Assembly: GCA_009767595.1 (NCBI GenBank)
Contig: VSDK01026352.1
Span: 80,387-144,386 of the forward strand
DNA from: Symbiodinium kawagutii
Lineage: Eukaryota; Sar; Dinophyceae; Suessiales; Symbiodiniaceae
Direction: 5' to 3'
DNA length: 64,000 nucleotides
Shown here: positions 23,182-33,299 of the stretch, one piece after another
Layout: each line of letters starts with the position of its first letter
How positions within the stretch are numbered: the stretch's first letter is position 1
Notes under the pieces: model-generated
What the model was told of the DNA's origin: nothing
What the model saw: the letters and a program-made list of their open reading frames with translations, nothing else
Database searches by the model: none
Translations under genes and position numbers: made by a program

Positions 23182-26100
23182 GAGCCACTTCCAGACCTCC
23201 GGGAGGCACCTGGGATGGCCACGGATTGGGATCTGGAGCGCCACACCGTTGAAGCCATCCCTGTGGATTCGGATCCCAAAATGTGGATTCAAACAACCAG
23301 AAACTGACAGGAACCAGACATATCCAGACTATATGAATGAATGTAAACGGAGACACTATTCAAAAAAGAGAGACAATTAGAGAATGTAAGGAAGAACGCA
23401 AAGACCTATGAAGAGCTAGGAAGACGTCAGATCGCAAAGGTGTTGCATGCACAGGCAGAACTCCGTACAAGCCAGCAACCTCCAGAATCTTTGGTTTGAT
23501 ATTCAAGTTGATAAAATCAATCGTCAATCATTTTTGGCCATAGAACATTTTAGTGAAATACTTCAACAAGCTTTTTGTTCGAAAACTTGACACTGTACCT
23601 CAGGGGGAGCAGAGCGTCACTGCAGAAGAGGCTGGAATCACAGACGCATCATGATTTGAATTGGAAGAAGATGTGCTCTTTCGTCAATGATTGGTCAATG
23701 AAGTTCGTGCAGCATGACGCTCTTGTTATCTCTTTCACTTCCCCCCAGGTTGTGGCATCTCCGACATCTCCTGGCTCTGACGTAGCCAAGTCTGAAACCC
23801 TGTGACCCTGTTGCTCTCTGCGGTGCTTTGCAGTTTGAACAGAGCTCTACATCTTGGAACTGTCTGAACTGCAGAATTCAGCACTTAGAGACTCTTTTTT
23901 TTTCTTTTTTTCACAGTCTTCTTAGTCTTCTGTCCCTTTCATTCCTGCATTCCCTTGTGGAACATCTTGGAAAATCATGAGGCTATGGTTCCATAGTTGA
24001 AATATATCAATGCATGACTCCATGACCAAATTAGAGTGCGACTGCATTGAATTTTGAGGCACACAATATTTTGCGATGCAGGACACATTGATCAACATTG
24101 CAAGCTGAAACAAAAATACAGAAGGGAGCCATGTACTGCAATTGTACTAATCCTGAAAGAGGGACTCTTCCGTCGAAGTAGAAAGCCCTCAATCATTGAG
24201 GCGTCTAGATGATTTGGTGCCATCGGAACTGCAAGGAGGCTTGGTATGGCTTGGTGTGGCTTGGTATAGGACAACCGCAACGTTTGGGACACGTCAGTTG
24301 TGGACTTGCACTCGGGAATGCCTCGTGGCCTTTGTGATCTCATGGCATTTCAAGCCACTACTGGGCCTCAGCCCCTTCCCCTTACCACGTAGAGTGGAGA
24401 AGTCAGCTTGGTTCTACTATTTTTCTCAATTTTTCAAGTTGCGCCAGACCTCAATTCTTTTTGGAGCTGCCACAGGTTGTGGTGAATGGAACTCTATGCA
24501 GGCGAGTAATGTTTGCATACGCTGCTTTGGTAGTGAAATTGGTTGAAGCGGCGGTGCACAGCGCTTCAGAGGCCCGACCCGCCGCCCCTTCAGAGGATTA
24601 CAGCTGGAATCTCAGTGACAGGTCACGTATGGTCACCTTGTCACCAACGTGGACTCCAACTTGATCTGCTATCTGCACTGGTTGCATTTTCCAATCTGCA
24701 CTTGTTGGGACTTGTTGTGTAATGGTGCACTGTATGGTGCTCTCACAATCAGCACACTCTGGAAAAGCCTGCCATCAACAATGAGGTGTTCCGTCAGAGG
24801 TGCTTAGCTTAGCCCTGCGAGCCTCCAAAACAGAGCGTGACACAATTTCCCATGGAGCCTACTCCAGCAATGTCCAGCATTTGCTGGAACCATCCAAGAG
24901 CAATAGGGTCAATTGGGTCAGATGAAGCCAATGCACCACCACAGCTCCGCTACTCTCGACTCAAGGGGCTGCAAAGGACAGCTTCCCAAGCTCTTGACAA
25001 GACAAAAGAGACATTAACACTTCTAAAAAGACAAAGTAAGATAAAACATCCGGTCATCAATGAGCGATGGTTGTTTTTATGTGGTTGAAAAGTGGATATT
25101 GGTCGACTGAGATGCTAGCTGCTGAATAGTGGTTGAGATCAACCCGGTTTCTCCGATTCTGACCAAGACTTTGTCATCTCTAGGTTTGTTTCCTAAGAAG
25201 ACTTGAAAATACTTGAAAGAAGACTTGAAAGGTTTTAGTGTCTTGAAAAGACTTAGAAAGGTTTGAGTTCAAAAGCTACTTGAAAGAATACGAAAGATTG
25301 AAAGAATGCCCTGATTCAAAACTCGACTTGAAGAGTTTCATCATGGATGCAGGTTTTCGACGAAGGCGGAGCCCCAGAAGGCACCCGCTCCACATCCCCA
25401 GGTCACGGAGCCCTGTTCGACACGTCACCGAGAGAATTTCCAAGGCCTTGGTGAGTTTTAGTCACCAGAATAAGCGTCCAGAGGAACTCAGGGTCAGTGC
25501 TGAAGGAGGCTTCATGCTTCAAAATCTCATGGACTGCTGGGCTTCCTCGCAGGGATACTCCAGGAAAGATGTTCTTGAAGCAGTGCGTTTGCACATGTTT
25601 CACGAGGATGGGCTCAGTTTGCGGTTTGAGATCACCACATTTGGTGGAGATACCATGATCAAAGTGAAGCCCCAACGAAAAAGTGGTCATGGCAAGCTAC
25701 AGCAGGGGCTGGCTCAAGGTTATGATCCTGGCAGTGTCAAAATGGAGGATGTAGAAGACTCACTTCCTCCCTCCCTTCCCCAGGCCTCCCTGGAAGAGAA
25801 ACTTGACATGCCGTTGGATGCATTGGTAGGACGAGGTGACCGTGGTGGAGGCAGCTCAAGCGAGCCCTTTGCCCATCGGGAAGCTCATTGCAAAATCGAG
25901 GCACAAGGCTCACCAGCGTCGCCTCGCCCTCGCCCGCGTGTGAAGAAACCGCCCGTGTCGAAGGATTCGAAGGCCTCGACTCCACCTGTGAAGGTTCCTC
26001 CAAAGTTTCCACAGCGTTCCTCCGTCGACACGGCTCCGCTTGGTCCTAGCTACGAGCGTCCACTGTGTGAAGGCTTTGAGGAGGCACCAGAGCCACCACC

Positions 26101-26218
26101 TGGAAAGTTCTGGACAGAATTTGACGACGATGGGAAATCCTGGTTCTACTATGAAGGACCAAAAGGCAAATGGGCCTGCCTTGGCCCTGGTGACAAGGTG
26201 ACCAGAGTGACTGACTAG
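23182..26218 (+). CDS. Arg/Ser-rich protein with degenerate KptA/Tpt1-like domain, multi-exon
   Basis: Exons in order: 23182-23262 (acceptor GTGCTCAG; GMATDWDLERHTVEAIP), 23604-23645 (GEQSVTAEEAGITD), 23749 onward (acceptor in a strong pyrimidine tract ending CCCCCCAG; VVASPTSPGSDVAK), 24476-24621 (AAVHSASEARPAAPSEDY), 24836-25035 (donor AAA|GTAAGA) and the last exon 25353-26218. Phases agree at the last two joins. The last exon holds an RRRRSPRRHP-type basic start, then a region with ISKALVSF, SAEGGFMLQNLMDCW, YSRKDVLEAVRLH and LRFEI, which follows the layout of the N-terminal domain of KptA/Tpt1 RNA 2'-phosphotransferases. The C-terminal ADP-ribose-handling half is absent, so catalysis is unlikely. 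The end has a WW-like motif, FWTEFDDDGKSWFYYEGPKG. The link between 23805 and 24476 is unresolved. Confidence 0.65.
25353..26218 (+). CDS. Terminal exon with Tpt1-like segment and WW-like C-terminus
   Basis: The longest believable single coding exon in the window, about 287 codons to the TGA-terminated end. The frame is open back to an ATG at 25280, but the phase-matched acceptor GATGCAG|GT argues that translation enters by splicing from the exon ending at 25035. After the Tpt1-like part come a Pro/Ser/Lys linker (KKPPVSKDSKASTPPVKVPP) and the aromatic motif. Similar aromatic Gly-rich endings are common in dinoflagellate proteins; this is recollection, not a search. Confidence 0.75.
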
Positions 26219-26832
26219 GATCCTGAACGCTAGTGAAGCCAGACATTCCTCTTGTTCCAGGAACACATCAGAGTTCTTAGAAAAGAAGAGCTTCAGAGAG
26301 TTCTTGACGTGTGCATTGCAATGCATGCAGCATGCATGTGTTTGTGCGCGACTGTTGCCATATTCTGTCTCGACACTTCCACACCTGAGGCGCCACCCTC
26401 CAAACCAAAGGCATCAAGGGTGGGCGTGTTGGCTTTGGGATGACTTCGTTGGAAGCATAGTGGATGAACGGTGGATGGTAGTTTCGGTCGACTTCGCTGA
26501 GCTATTGCGCATATGCTTTTATTGAAATTCAATGATCTCCATGAATTTGTGCCACAAATCATGACAACTCAGGTATGGCTGTATGGCTTTGTCGGGCTCG
26601 ATTTACTGAAGCACTGCCAAAACCCTTGACTGATGTCTTGTTTGGTTGTTCGATGTACTTTACATATGTTTATGTTGGCCTACATTACATGATTTACATG
26701 GTAAGCAGGTCGTGATGGTCTGCTTAGTCTACTGTAATCTTTCTAGAAACTGATTCTGATTTTCACTTATTTCCTATGCTTTCCTCCTTCACATACTTTC
26801 TCTGTCTACGCCTGCGGCCTCGGTCGGCACAG

Positions 26833-28261
26833 GCTCCTATGCATCCTAAGGGATCAAGGCCAGTGGCACCTTGCGTTGGGGTGACAGACTTCCCATGGCC
26901 CCACACAGAAGCAAAGTTGTCATCTCAACAGTTTCGAGTAACTTCATTATATACAGAAATTACATAATTTAGATATGATTGAATTCCATTCAATTCTACA
27001 GTTCATCTCAGCTACAATGTGTTGCCCATTCTTGCCCTTATCCTTGTGACAAGAATAGTGGTATCCATTGGTATTCGGGTTAGAGCATTATTTTTTGTTT
27101 GGGATACTGGACATCCTGAGTGTTGGGCCAGGTGGTGGAGCTTTGCTTGGCGCCGCGATGGTCGCACTTTAGACTTGCCCAAGGCAGGGGACTGAGGAAG
27201 TGACAGACCTTGCCTTGCGAACAAAATTGCGAACACATCCACTGCAGTCCCCAAGTTGAGAAGGCTTCCAGGGTTTCTTTATATTTCCATGATGGTTTCC
27301 GCACAGATGGACACTGGCAATCGGCCCCAAGGAACGGTTTGCTGAGCTGCGTCGATTTTCCCAATCCATCAGTGTGTCGGTTGGAACGTGAAGCCCTACC
27401 TTAGTGGGAAAACCAGGATAAACTTATCAGCCTGTCAGAGTGGTAGACTCAGCTTCAAGCAAGTAGGGGCCTCAAACCGCCACAATACCTGCATGTGTCA
27501 AACGGGGGGCCGACGTACAAGTTGCCTTGGGTTCACATGTCATTCCAGCAATTGGACAGGACGGCGATAGCGATTCACTACCGAAGGAGCCGGTGAAGTG
27601 TAGATCAGTTTAGATTTTGGCCACGGAATTGTTTGCTCAGAGTTTTGTGCCATGAAGGTTTGAAGTGTTCCCTTTGCAATTGAACAATGCTCTGCCAAAC
27701 CAAGTGTCAGCCATACAAACCATCTGCCAGACAATGCAGACTGCACGTAGCTGGCATCGCTCTGGTTTGGGAAGATGCTCACTGCGAGTTAGTGATTTTG
27801 GATCCACGTACTTCAACTAATTTGCTTTACTCCGGCAGCTGTCTTGCTTAAGCTACAAGGGACGCAAGGGATGTCAGAAAAGCAATTGTTGCAGACCCGC
27901 ATTTGTCACACCCGTCAGAACTCTTCAACTTGGCGAAGTCCACACAGATCACAGGAGCATGGCATGGGTATGCATAGACATACAGCAATCACAGCAAGTT
28001 TGTCGGTTGAAAAGTCAAAGAGATATCAAGATGACTCTATCTGACTCTTGGTCTACCTGGGGGCGTTCATCCGAGTTTCAAAGAAGCCCACAAAGAACTT
28101 CACATTTCATCACATTTCATGATTCTACAATGAAGCAATGTTCATGCGTTGGCATTCGAAGCTGCGCACTTTGCTCGGACCCATCTTTGCGAGAGGCTAG
28201 GTGGGTGGAACGGTGCAGAGACACAATTGCCGGCCAGTCAGATTTGAGGACTGAGCTTTAA
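26833..28261 (+). CDS. Unidentified multi-exon gene
   Basis: Exons: 26833-26937 (acceptor GGCACAG, donor CGA|GTAACT, 35 codons, with GVTDFPWPHTEAKLSSQQ), 27132-27199 (VVELCLAPRWSHFRLAQGRG), 27248 to about 27404 (PQVEKASRVSLYFHDGFR), 27860-27956 (DARDVRKAIVADPHLSHPSE, GC donor) and the end exon 28194-28261 (RWVERCRDTIAGQSDLRT, stop TAA). Phase agrees at 26937/27132 and 27199/27248, although the latter intron would be only about 48 bp. A small exon near 26389 (APPSKPKASRVGVLALG) may precede it. No family recognised. It starts within about 600 bp of the preceding gene's stop, on the same strand. Confidence 0.55.
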
Positions 28262-29674
28262 GTGTGGCTTCTTGGTGTTGACAAGCATGGACAAGCTAAG
28301 TCAACTGTGATCTGCCAGTTCTCCCCGTCATTTGTTAGTGTACTCGGTGGCCCGCAATAGCCCAGTGCTGTGTTGAACACACCCAGTGAGTGGATGCTCT
28401 GGGTGGGTTGGGTTGGCTTTGGGATGAGTTGGCAGGTTCCTGTTGAGGTCAAAAGGCTAATTGAAATGCGCATGCTGCACATGATGCACGTGGTCTGTCT
28501 AGTAATTCTGCTACTTTGCCTTCTCTAAGTGTCAAAAGCTAGGGCACTATCCTTGCAAATGCAGTGGTGGGATTGGTGACCGGGGGTGCGGTAGTGGGTT
28601 TGTGTATGGCAAGCAATCCAACTTCTTGAGGGAAAACAAATGGCCGACAGAGATGTGCTACACATGTCCGCCCTGCTAATTATCGTACCTTGTGTGATAA
28701 GTTCGTGAAGGGATGTTGTAAACACTGAAGCATCTGGACCAGTTGCCAAAAGGGTGTTGCGTTGCCTCTGGACGACTGCCGTTCATTCAACAAATCTTGG
28801 AGGTGCAAGTCCTCTCTGGACCGCCTTTATTTTGCTATTTGGATGTTGTCAAAATTCACTGTAGATGGCAAGCAGATCTGATGCTGCACTGCAGACGATT
28901 TGAAATTGTCCATGGTTCTAGATTTGGTTGGGTTAAGATGGGTAAAGGTGTTCAGAATCTTGCGTTGTGTACCACTTCGATGATCTTCGAGGTATCCTCA
29001 AAAACCAGCGCTGCTGTTCTGTGTCAATCGCAGGCCTTTGGCTTGCATCCAGTGCGATCTGAGTTGCCGCATTGTGCCTATGCTTCAATTGTAGAGAGTG
29101 AATTTCGGGTTGTGTCTTCTGGAAGCAAAACAGAATCAGAGACGAAAATCCTTTCCTGCAAGCTTGGAGAGGATAGAATGGTTGGACAGATCGTGCAAGT
29201 CCCATGCTAGCAACACATCGGTCGATTCAGGTGGGATCGCAATTGCACGTTAGCGGAGACGCGCAATGATCGCATTTGGTTGATAATGATGTGATAGAAA
29301 TTGATGGCTGATGTTTGCAGTTCAATTTACTCCTTGTTCAAATCCAGATCCAATAGATTCCAATGGACCAAACTGCAAGGTGCCGGTTGCTATGATTTGA
29401 TCCAAGCATCTGCTGCTGGCTGCAAGCTACGTACAGAAGATGGCCAAGTGATTTCTGGAACTGATCCTTGGATATCCATGGATCCACATGGATGACTCTA
29501 TTTGGACTGGTTTATTCTGCGGATTTCACGTTCATTTTGGAGGTAAGTGGAGGTGGGTGGAGGATTGAGGGAGTTGAGCTTCAGAGGCTCTTTAGGATGG
29601 GCGCAGAAGGGGCTGAAAAACACATCTGCATCTTGTTTATTTTGAGAGTCCGATTTGCCAAATTGCAATCCTAG
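28262..29674. other. Spacer between genes, or unrecognised 5' exons of the ALKBH4 gene
   Basis: The N-terminal Cys-rich segment typical of ALKBH4 should lie here, but it was not found with confidence. The frame at 28743-29210 is open for 155 codons; it includes an acceptor (GTGTCAATCGCAG) near 29032. A good donor (GGAG|GTAAGTGG) is at about 29541. None of these could be fitted to the family. Confidence 0.35.
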
Positions 29675-29775
29675 GAGCTTCCGGTGCCATTTGAAGGCCT
29701 AGAGCTGTTTGAAGAAGTGCTTTTGGAGGAGACAGAGAGGCTCCAGTGGAAGCACCTCAAAGCTTCAGAGTTTTG
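29675..29775 (+). CDS. ALKBH4: ALKBH4 exon: N-terminal helix of the AlkB fold
   Basis: Acceptor AATCCTAG, donor TTTTG|GTAGTG, phase 2. Reads ELPVPFEGLELFEEVLLEE, the start of the AlkB domain. The last Trp codon is completed by the first base of the next exon. Confidence 0.8.
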
Positions 29776-32700
29776 GTAGTGCCATGAAGTGCCATGTGTC
29801 AATATACACAGCCCAGGTCTCTTGATGAAAATCAGCAGGGTGCACAAACGCGTCGCACGCATCAGGCAGATTGTGGAGGCTTTGCAGTGGTGGCCATGGC
29901 AACCTTCCCAAAGTGGACGATGGAAACAAGACTTTGGCCCCAAGGCGAACTTCAAAAAGCAGCAAGTCAAACTGCCAGAAACTTGGAGAATTTGGAGATG
30001 GGTCAGACAGGTCATATTTCGCTAGTTTGAGACGGATTGAAGTTCCGACCATCAACGTTTTGTCATGTTGTGGACTTGCATGGGGCTGATCGCCTTAGTG
30101 TTTTTCCATGCGCAGGCGTTATGGTTTTTGTGGTCTCTGATCCTTTTTGTCAGAATCTCGGTGCCTTTCTAGTTGAGATAGCTTTGATGCACAGTCATTG
30201 GATCATTATCACTAAATGGAGGAGTTTATGCATTGCACATTTTGCATCACATGTATTAAACAAGGAAAACTTCCTGTACCTGCAAGATCCTGTAAGGTTG
30301 TATGTGAGTGCTTTTGAGTACGATGATCTTTTGTCAACATATTGTACATTCTAGATCTTGCAACTACTGCACCTCATACACGATACATTGGTAGATATGC
30401 GTGCATTTAGTTCAGCGCAGCGTCAACTGATTTGGTGTCGTGTAGTTCTGTATGCATGAAAGTATTCATGCATATCTACGTACGTTGCAATGCAAGATGT
30501 ATTGTTCCATATCAACTTTGTAATGATGTCATACAAACATATTTGCATGACCATTAACTCATATCAACATCTATCAACCACTAGTTACCCATTATCACTC
30601 ACAAATTTAAAGGTTATTATATAATCCTTATAACTAATCATTCTCAACCAACCATTACCAACTGCATCCAACTGCTAATTCACCAGCATCAAGCACTGCT
30701 TGAATCTAATTGACCTCTATTAACCTCCGATTAACCATGGCTAACCACCAAGCTGTTGAACTCGAGGACACGTGGCTGGGCTTCCCAAGCTGGTCTCACG
30801 AACTCCTCCAAGTCATGCGTGACAAGACCAGGACTTTGGAAACCTTCGAAGCTGCATCTGGGCTTCCAACAAAGCAGTTTTTGTGATAGCTTTCATTCAT
30901 CGTAGCTTCCATTGTTGAACAATTCAATGAAAAGAAATTCCAAATTCTCTGATAGTTTCTGTTTTTCGTTCTCCACTCATCCAACTGCAAAGTTTGCGTA
31001 GCCACTGACACTGTGTCAAAATTGCCAGTCATTTGATCAGGGCCGAAGCAAACCCTTGTCTCATCTCATGGCCACAGGTTGAGTGCTTGTCCCTTTGGTA
31101 CGATGCAGAGCGTGGAGCCAGTCATGCACTACATGTGGATGACTTGTGGCTTTGGGGTGAACGGATCCTGGGAATCTCATTGCAGAGCCCGTTGCTCGGC
31201 AAGTGGATCACTGCTGTGGAGTTTTGGTGTGTCACGTAGCATATCCAAAATATAAGCAGCATGCACCGGCATGGCAATTTTGTGTCTTCAAGCATCTTTT
31301 ATGGTTTGGAATATTCATGACATACTGCAAGCCTACGCATGTTACGATTCATTTTTTACCATTCATTTGCGAGATTCCTAAAATGTTTCAGACTTGACCT
31401 AAGGAACTCGGATTGAGCACGACTTCACATGCTGCAATCAAAGCATTCGCACCGCCTTATGATTTGTTGCGACTGGCATACAACTCGTATCAATGCAAGA
31501 TCTCGCCACACAGAGAATCAAATCACTCCAACAAAGTAAAGCATTCTTCCTCGGATCAGAATATCAAAGCAAGCATTTTGACACATGCAGGCACAGAATG
31601 ACACAGAATGACACAAACACATGCACACACAATGCACACCGCACTTGCAGGCATTCGCGCCCGTACACCTTCACGCAGTCAGGTCGGTCTTCACTTTCTT
31701 TGAGCCAACGCACAAGATCTGTGTCAGAGTACCACTTCCACAGCGATCTGCTCCTCGGTGAATTTCACCATCACAGGTGGTCATGGTAGGTGGTAGACTT
31801 GGGACATATTGGACCTCATGGCTTTTTCCCCCGCATTTTATTGATCAAGAGAACATAAGGACCACAGATATGAAAGGGGTAGCATGGGGTAGCAAGGGCG
31901 GGTGGACATGAGAAAAGACTTGCTAGAGCCAGACCAGGTGCATCCAGGTGTTCTGCTAGTACCAGGTCACCTGAAGGTTTCACAACAAACAGTCAAGTCA
32001 AATGGTTCTTCATGATTCATGATCCATATTCTGCCCAGACTATTCTGCAGAACGAGACGATGTTTCAGTTTTGCAGTTTGTCACTTAAGGCAGTTGCATG
32101 AAGCCATAATCGGAGCCTTAACAGACACGTACTGTATTCTGGAAATACAAACGGGACTTTAAAATGTGACCGTGAGCTCATATGCCAGAACAGACGTGAA
32201 CATGATGGTGCACATTTTGAGTAGAGCTGGTTTATTTCTGCAGCATCATCAGCATGTAACTTGCACGTTGAAAATACACAGAAACACTCGTTGCTTCTGA
32301 ATGCTTTGTTCTGAGAGAAGACCTTGCATCGAAAGTCAGATGCTTCTGGAGGGCGTGTTGCTGAGGCCTACTTGATTAACGGCAAAGTGAGGGTGGACTG
32401 GCAGCATGGCATCTCTCTGGCAACTGTGATTTTTCACTGATGGAACCAGTAATAAGAATGATTGTTGCAGAGGGCTAAACCCACTGGATTTTCCACCATG
32501 TTTCTCTCTGCTTCCGCTCCCTCATTGCACCTGCCCAATGCTGATACATCATCACTGCCGTTTGATCCATTGAGAGATTCGCTAATTTTAAATTCATAAA
32601 GTTGTGAAAGAAATGAATAGAACCGAATAAAAATGAATAGAAATGAATAGAAATGAATAGAAACGAATAGAAATGGCCAGAAATGAATAGAAATGAAAAA

Positions 32701-33281
32701 AAACGAATAGAAACGAATAGAAATGAACAGAAATGAATAGAAATGAATGGAAATGAATAGAAATTAATAGAAATGAATAGAAACGAATAAAAACGAATAG
32801 AAATGAATAGAAATGAATAGAAATGAATAGAAATGAATAGAAATGAATAGAAATGAATGGAAATGAATAGAAATGAATAGAAATGAATGGAAATGAATAG
32901 AAATGAATAGAAATGAAAAGAAACGATTAGAAATGAATAGAAACGAATAGAAATGAATAGGAATGAATAGAAACGAATGAATTCTTCCTTTCTTTGTGTT
33001 TGTAGAATTTTGTCGAATGAAATAAGTCCAGTTCCAGGGGCCATCGGCGTCCGTGTGGCTTAGGAATCTTGGCCGAGGACATCACCGGGCCTCGTGTGGC
33101 CATCACGTACCGAGAGTTGACGCCGGAACTGGCTGCCTCAGGAGTCGGCCGCATGGCACTGGACCGAGCGAGGCGAGAAACAGAGACTGAGTTGAAGAGA
33201 CTGAAAAAATATGGAATAAGAATAAAAAACAGTTTTCTATCTTTCAAACAATTTATTAGAGAAATTTTCAAGAAATATTGA
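29675..33281 (+). CDS. ALKBH4: ALKBH4-type 2-oxoglutarate/Fe(II)-dependent dioxygenase
   Basis: At least seven exons spell an AlkB-family protein whose motif order matches ALKBH4: the N-terminal FEGLELFEEVLLEETERLQ helix, PSQSGRWKQDFGPKANFKK, GFPSWSHELLQVMRD, WYDAERG followed by HVDDLWLWGERILGISL (HxD iron ligands), VRVPLPQRS, then AYLINGKVRVDWQHGI (distal His ligand) and GPRVAITYREL (the Rx5R 2-oxoglutarate-binding motif). All three iron ligands and both arginines are present, so the enzyme is predicted active. Known ALKBH4 proteins demethylate actin Lys84me1 and have been linked to DNA N6-methyladenine; the substrate here is unknown. Joins use GT, GC and GA donors. Missing or uncertain: the N-terminal Cys-rich start, a possible exon between 31200 and 31705, and the exact last join. 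Confidence 0.85.
29866..29977 (+). CDS. ALKBH4: ALKBH4 exon: RKQDYGPK-type motif
   Basis: Acceptor ACGCATCAG. Contains WQPSQSGRWKQDFGPKANF, diagnostic for ALKBH4. By comparison with the family the exon should stop after VKLP, at a GA donor (CCA|GAAACT). A GT donor further on (CAG|GTCATA at 30010) would add a segment without counterpart. Confidence 0.85.
30355..30720. other. AT-rich intron sequence of the ALKBH4 gene
   Basis: Rich in ACCAATT/AACCATTA words (for example CATTACCAACTG, TCAACCAACC) without strict periodicity. No coding signal. Confidence 0.5.
30767..30853 (+). CDS. ALKBH4: ALKBH4 exon: GLPSF-type segment
   Basis: Acceptor AACTCGAG, GC donor GCT|GCATCT, 29 codons, phase 0 at both ends. 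Reads GFPSWSHELLQVMRDKTRTL. Confidence 0.8.
31078..31197 (+). CDS. ALKBH4: ALKBH4 exon: HxD iron-binding motif
   Basis: Acceptor GGCCACAG, phase 0. Contains LWYDAERGASHALHVDDLW and then LWGERILGISLQSP. The His and Asp of HVD are the first two iron ligands of the family. The 3' end is uncertain: a GC donor after CTCG or a GT donor slightly later. Confidence 0.9.
31705..31749 (+). CDS. ALKBH4: ALKBH4 exon: VPLPxRS strand
   Basis: Acceptor CTTTGAG, GC donor TCT|GCTCCT, 15 codons. Reads KICVRVPLPQRS, matching the VAVPLPRRS-type strand of ALKBH4, and joins in frame to the exon at 32366. Confidence 0.8.
32366..32419 (+). CDS. ALKBH4: ALKBH4 exon: distal His motif
   Basis: Acceptor TTGCTGAG, GC donor CTG|GCAACT. 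Reads AYLINGKVRVDWQHGISL. The His of WQH is the third iron ligand. Confidence 0.85.
32612..32985. repeat. 10-bp minisatellite (AAATGAATAG)
   Basis: About 37 near-perfect units of AAATGAATAG with AAACGAATAG variants, in the last intron of the ALKBH4 gene. The minus strand has a 189-codon open frame (32475-33044) of Phe/Tyr/Ser/Ile repeats. It is produced by the repeat, since 3 x 10 bp gives a 10-residue period. Confidence 0.96.
33078..33281 (+). CDS. ALKBH4: ALKBH4 terminal exon: Rx5R motif and C-terminus
   Basis: Contains DITGPRVAITYRELTPELAA followed by a basic C-terminal tail to a stop at 33279-33281. The start at GCCGAG|GAC keeps phase 0 with the preceding exon; an alternative start at 33064 after GGCTTAG would add LAE but breaks phase. 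The AT-rich last 25 codons differ in composition and may be a recent extension. Confidence 0.85.
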   Translation, partial: DITGPRVAITYRELTPELAASGVGRMALDRARRETETELKRLKKYGIRIKNSFLSFKQFIREIFKKY

Positions 33282-33299
33282 AAGAATTCATGGACAATA

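Noticed and set aside
25280..25352. ATG at 25280 as start of the 312-codon frame
   Set aside because: The upstream exon ending at 25035 joins in phase to 25353, and the 25280-25352 text (AAAGATTGAAAGAATGCC type) is repetitive intron-like sequence.
27425..27480. CAGAGTGGTAGACTC resembling a tRNA D-arm
   Set aside because: No B-box (GGTTCGANNCC type) follows.
32475..33044. 189-codon minus-strand frame of Phe/Tyr/Ser/Ile
   Set aside because: Fully explained by the 10-bp AAATGAATAG minisatellite.
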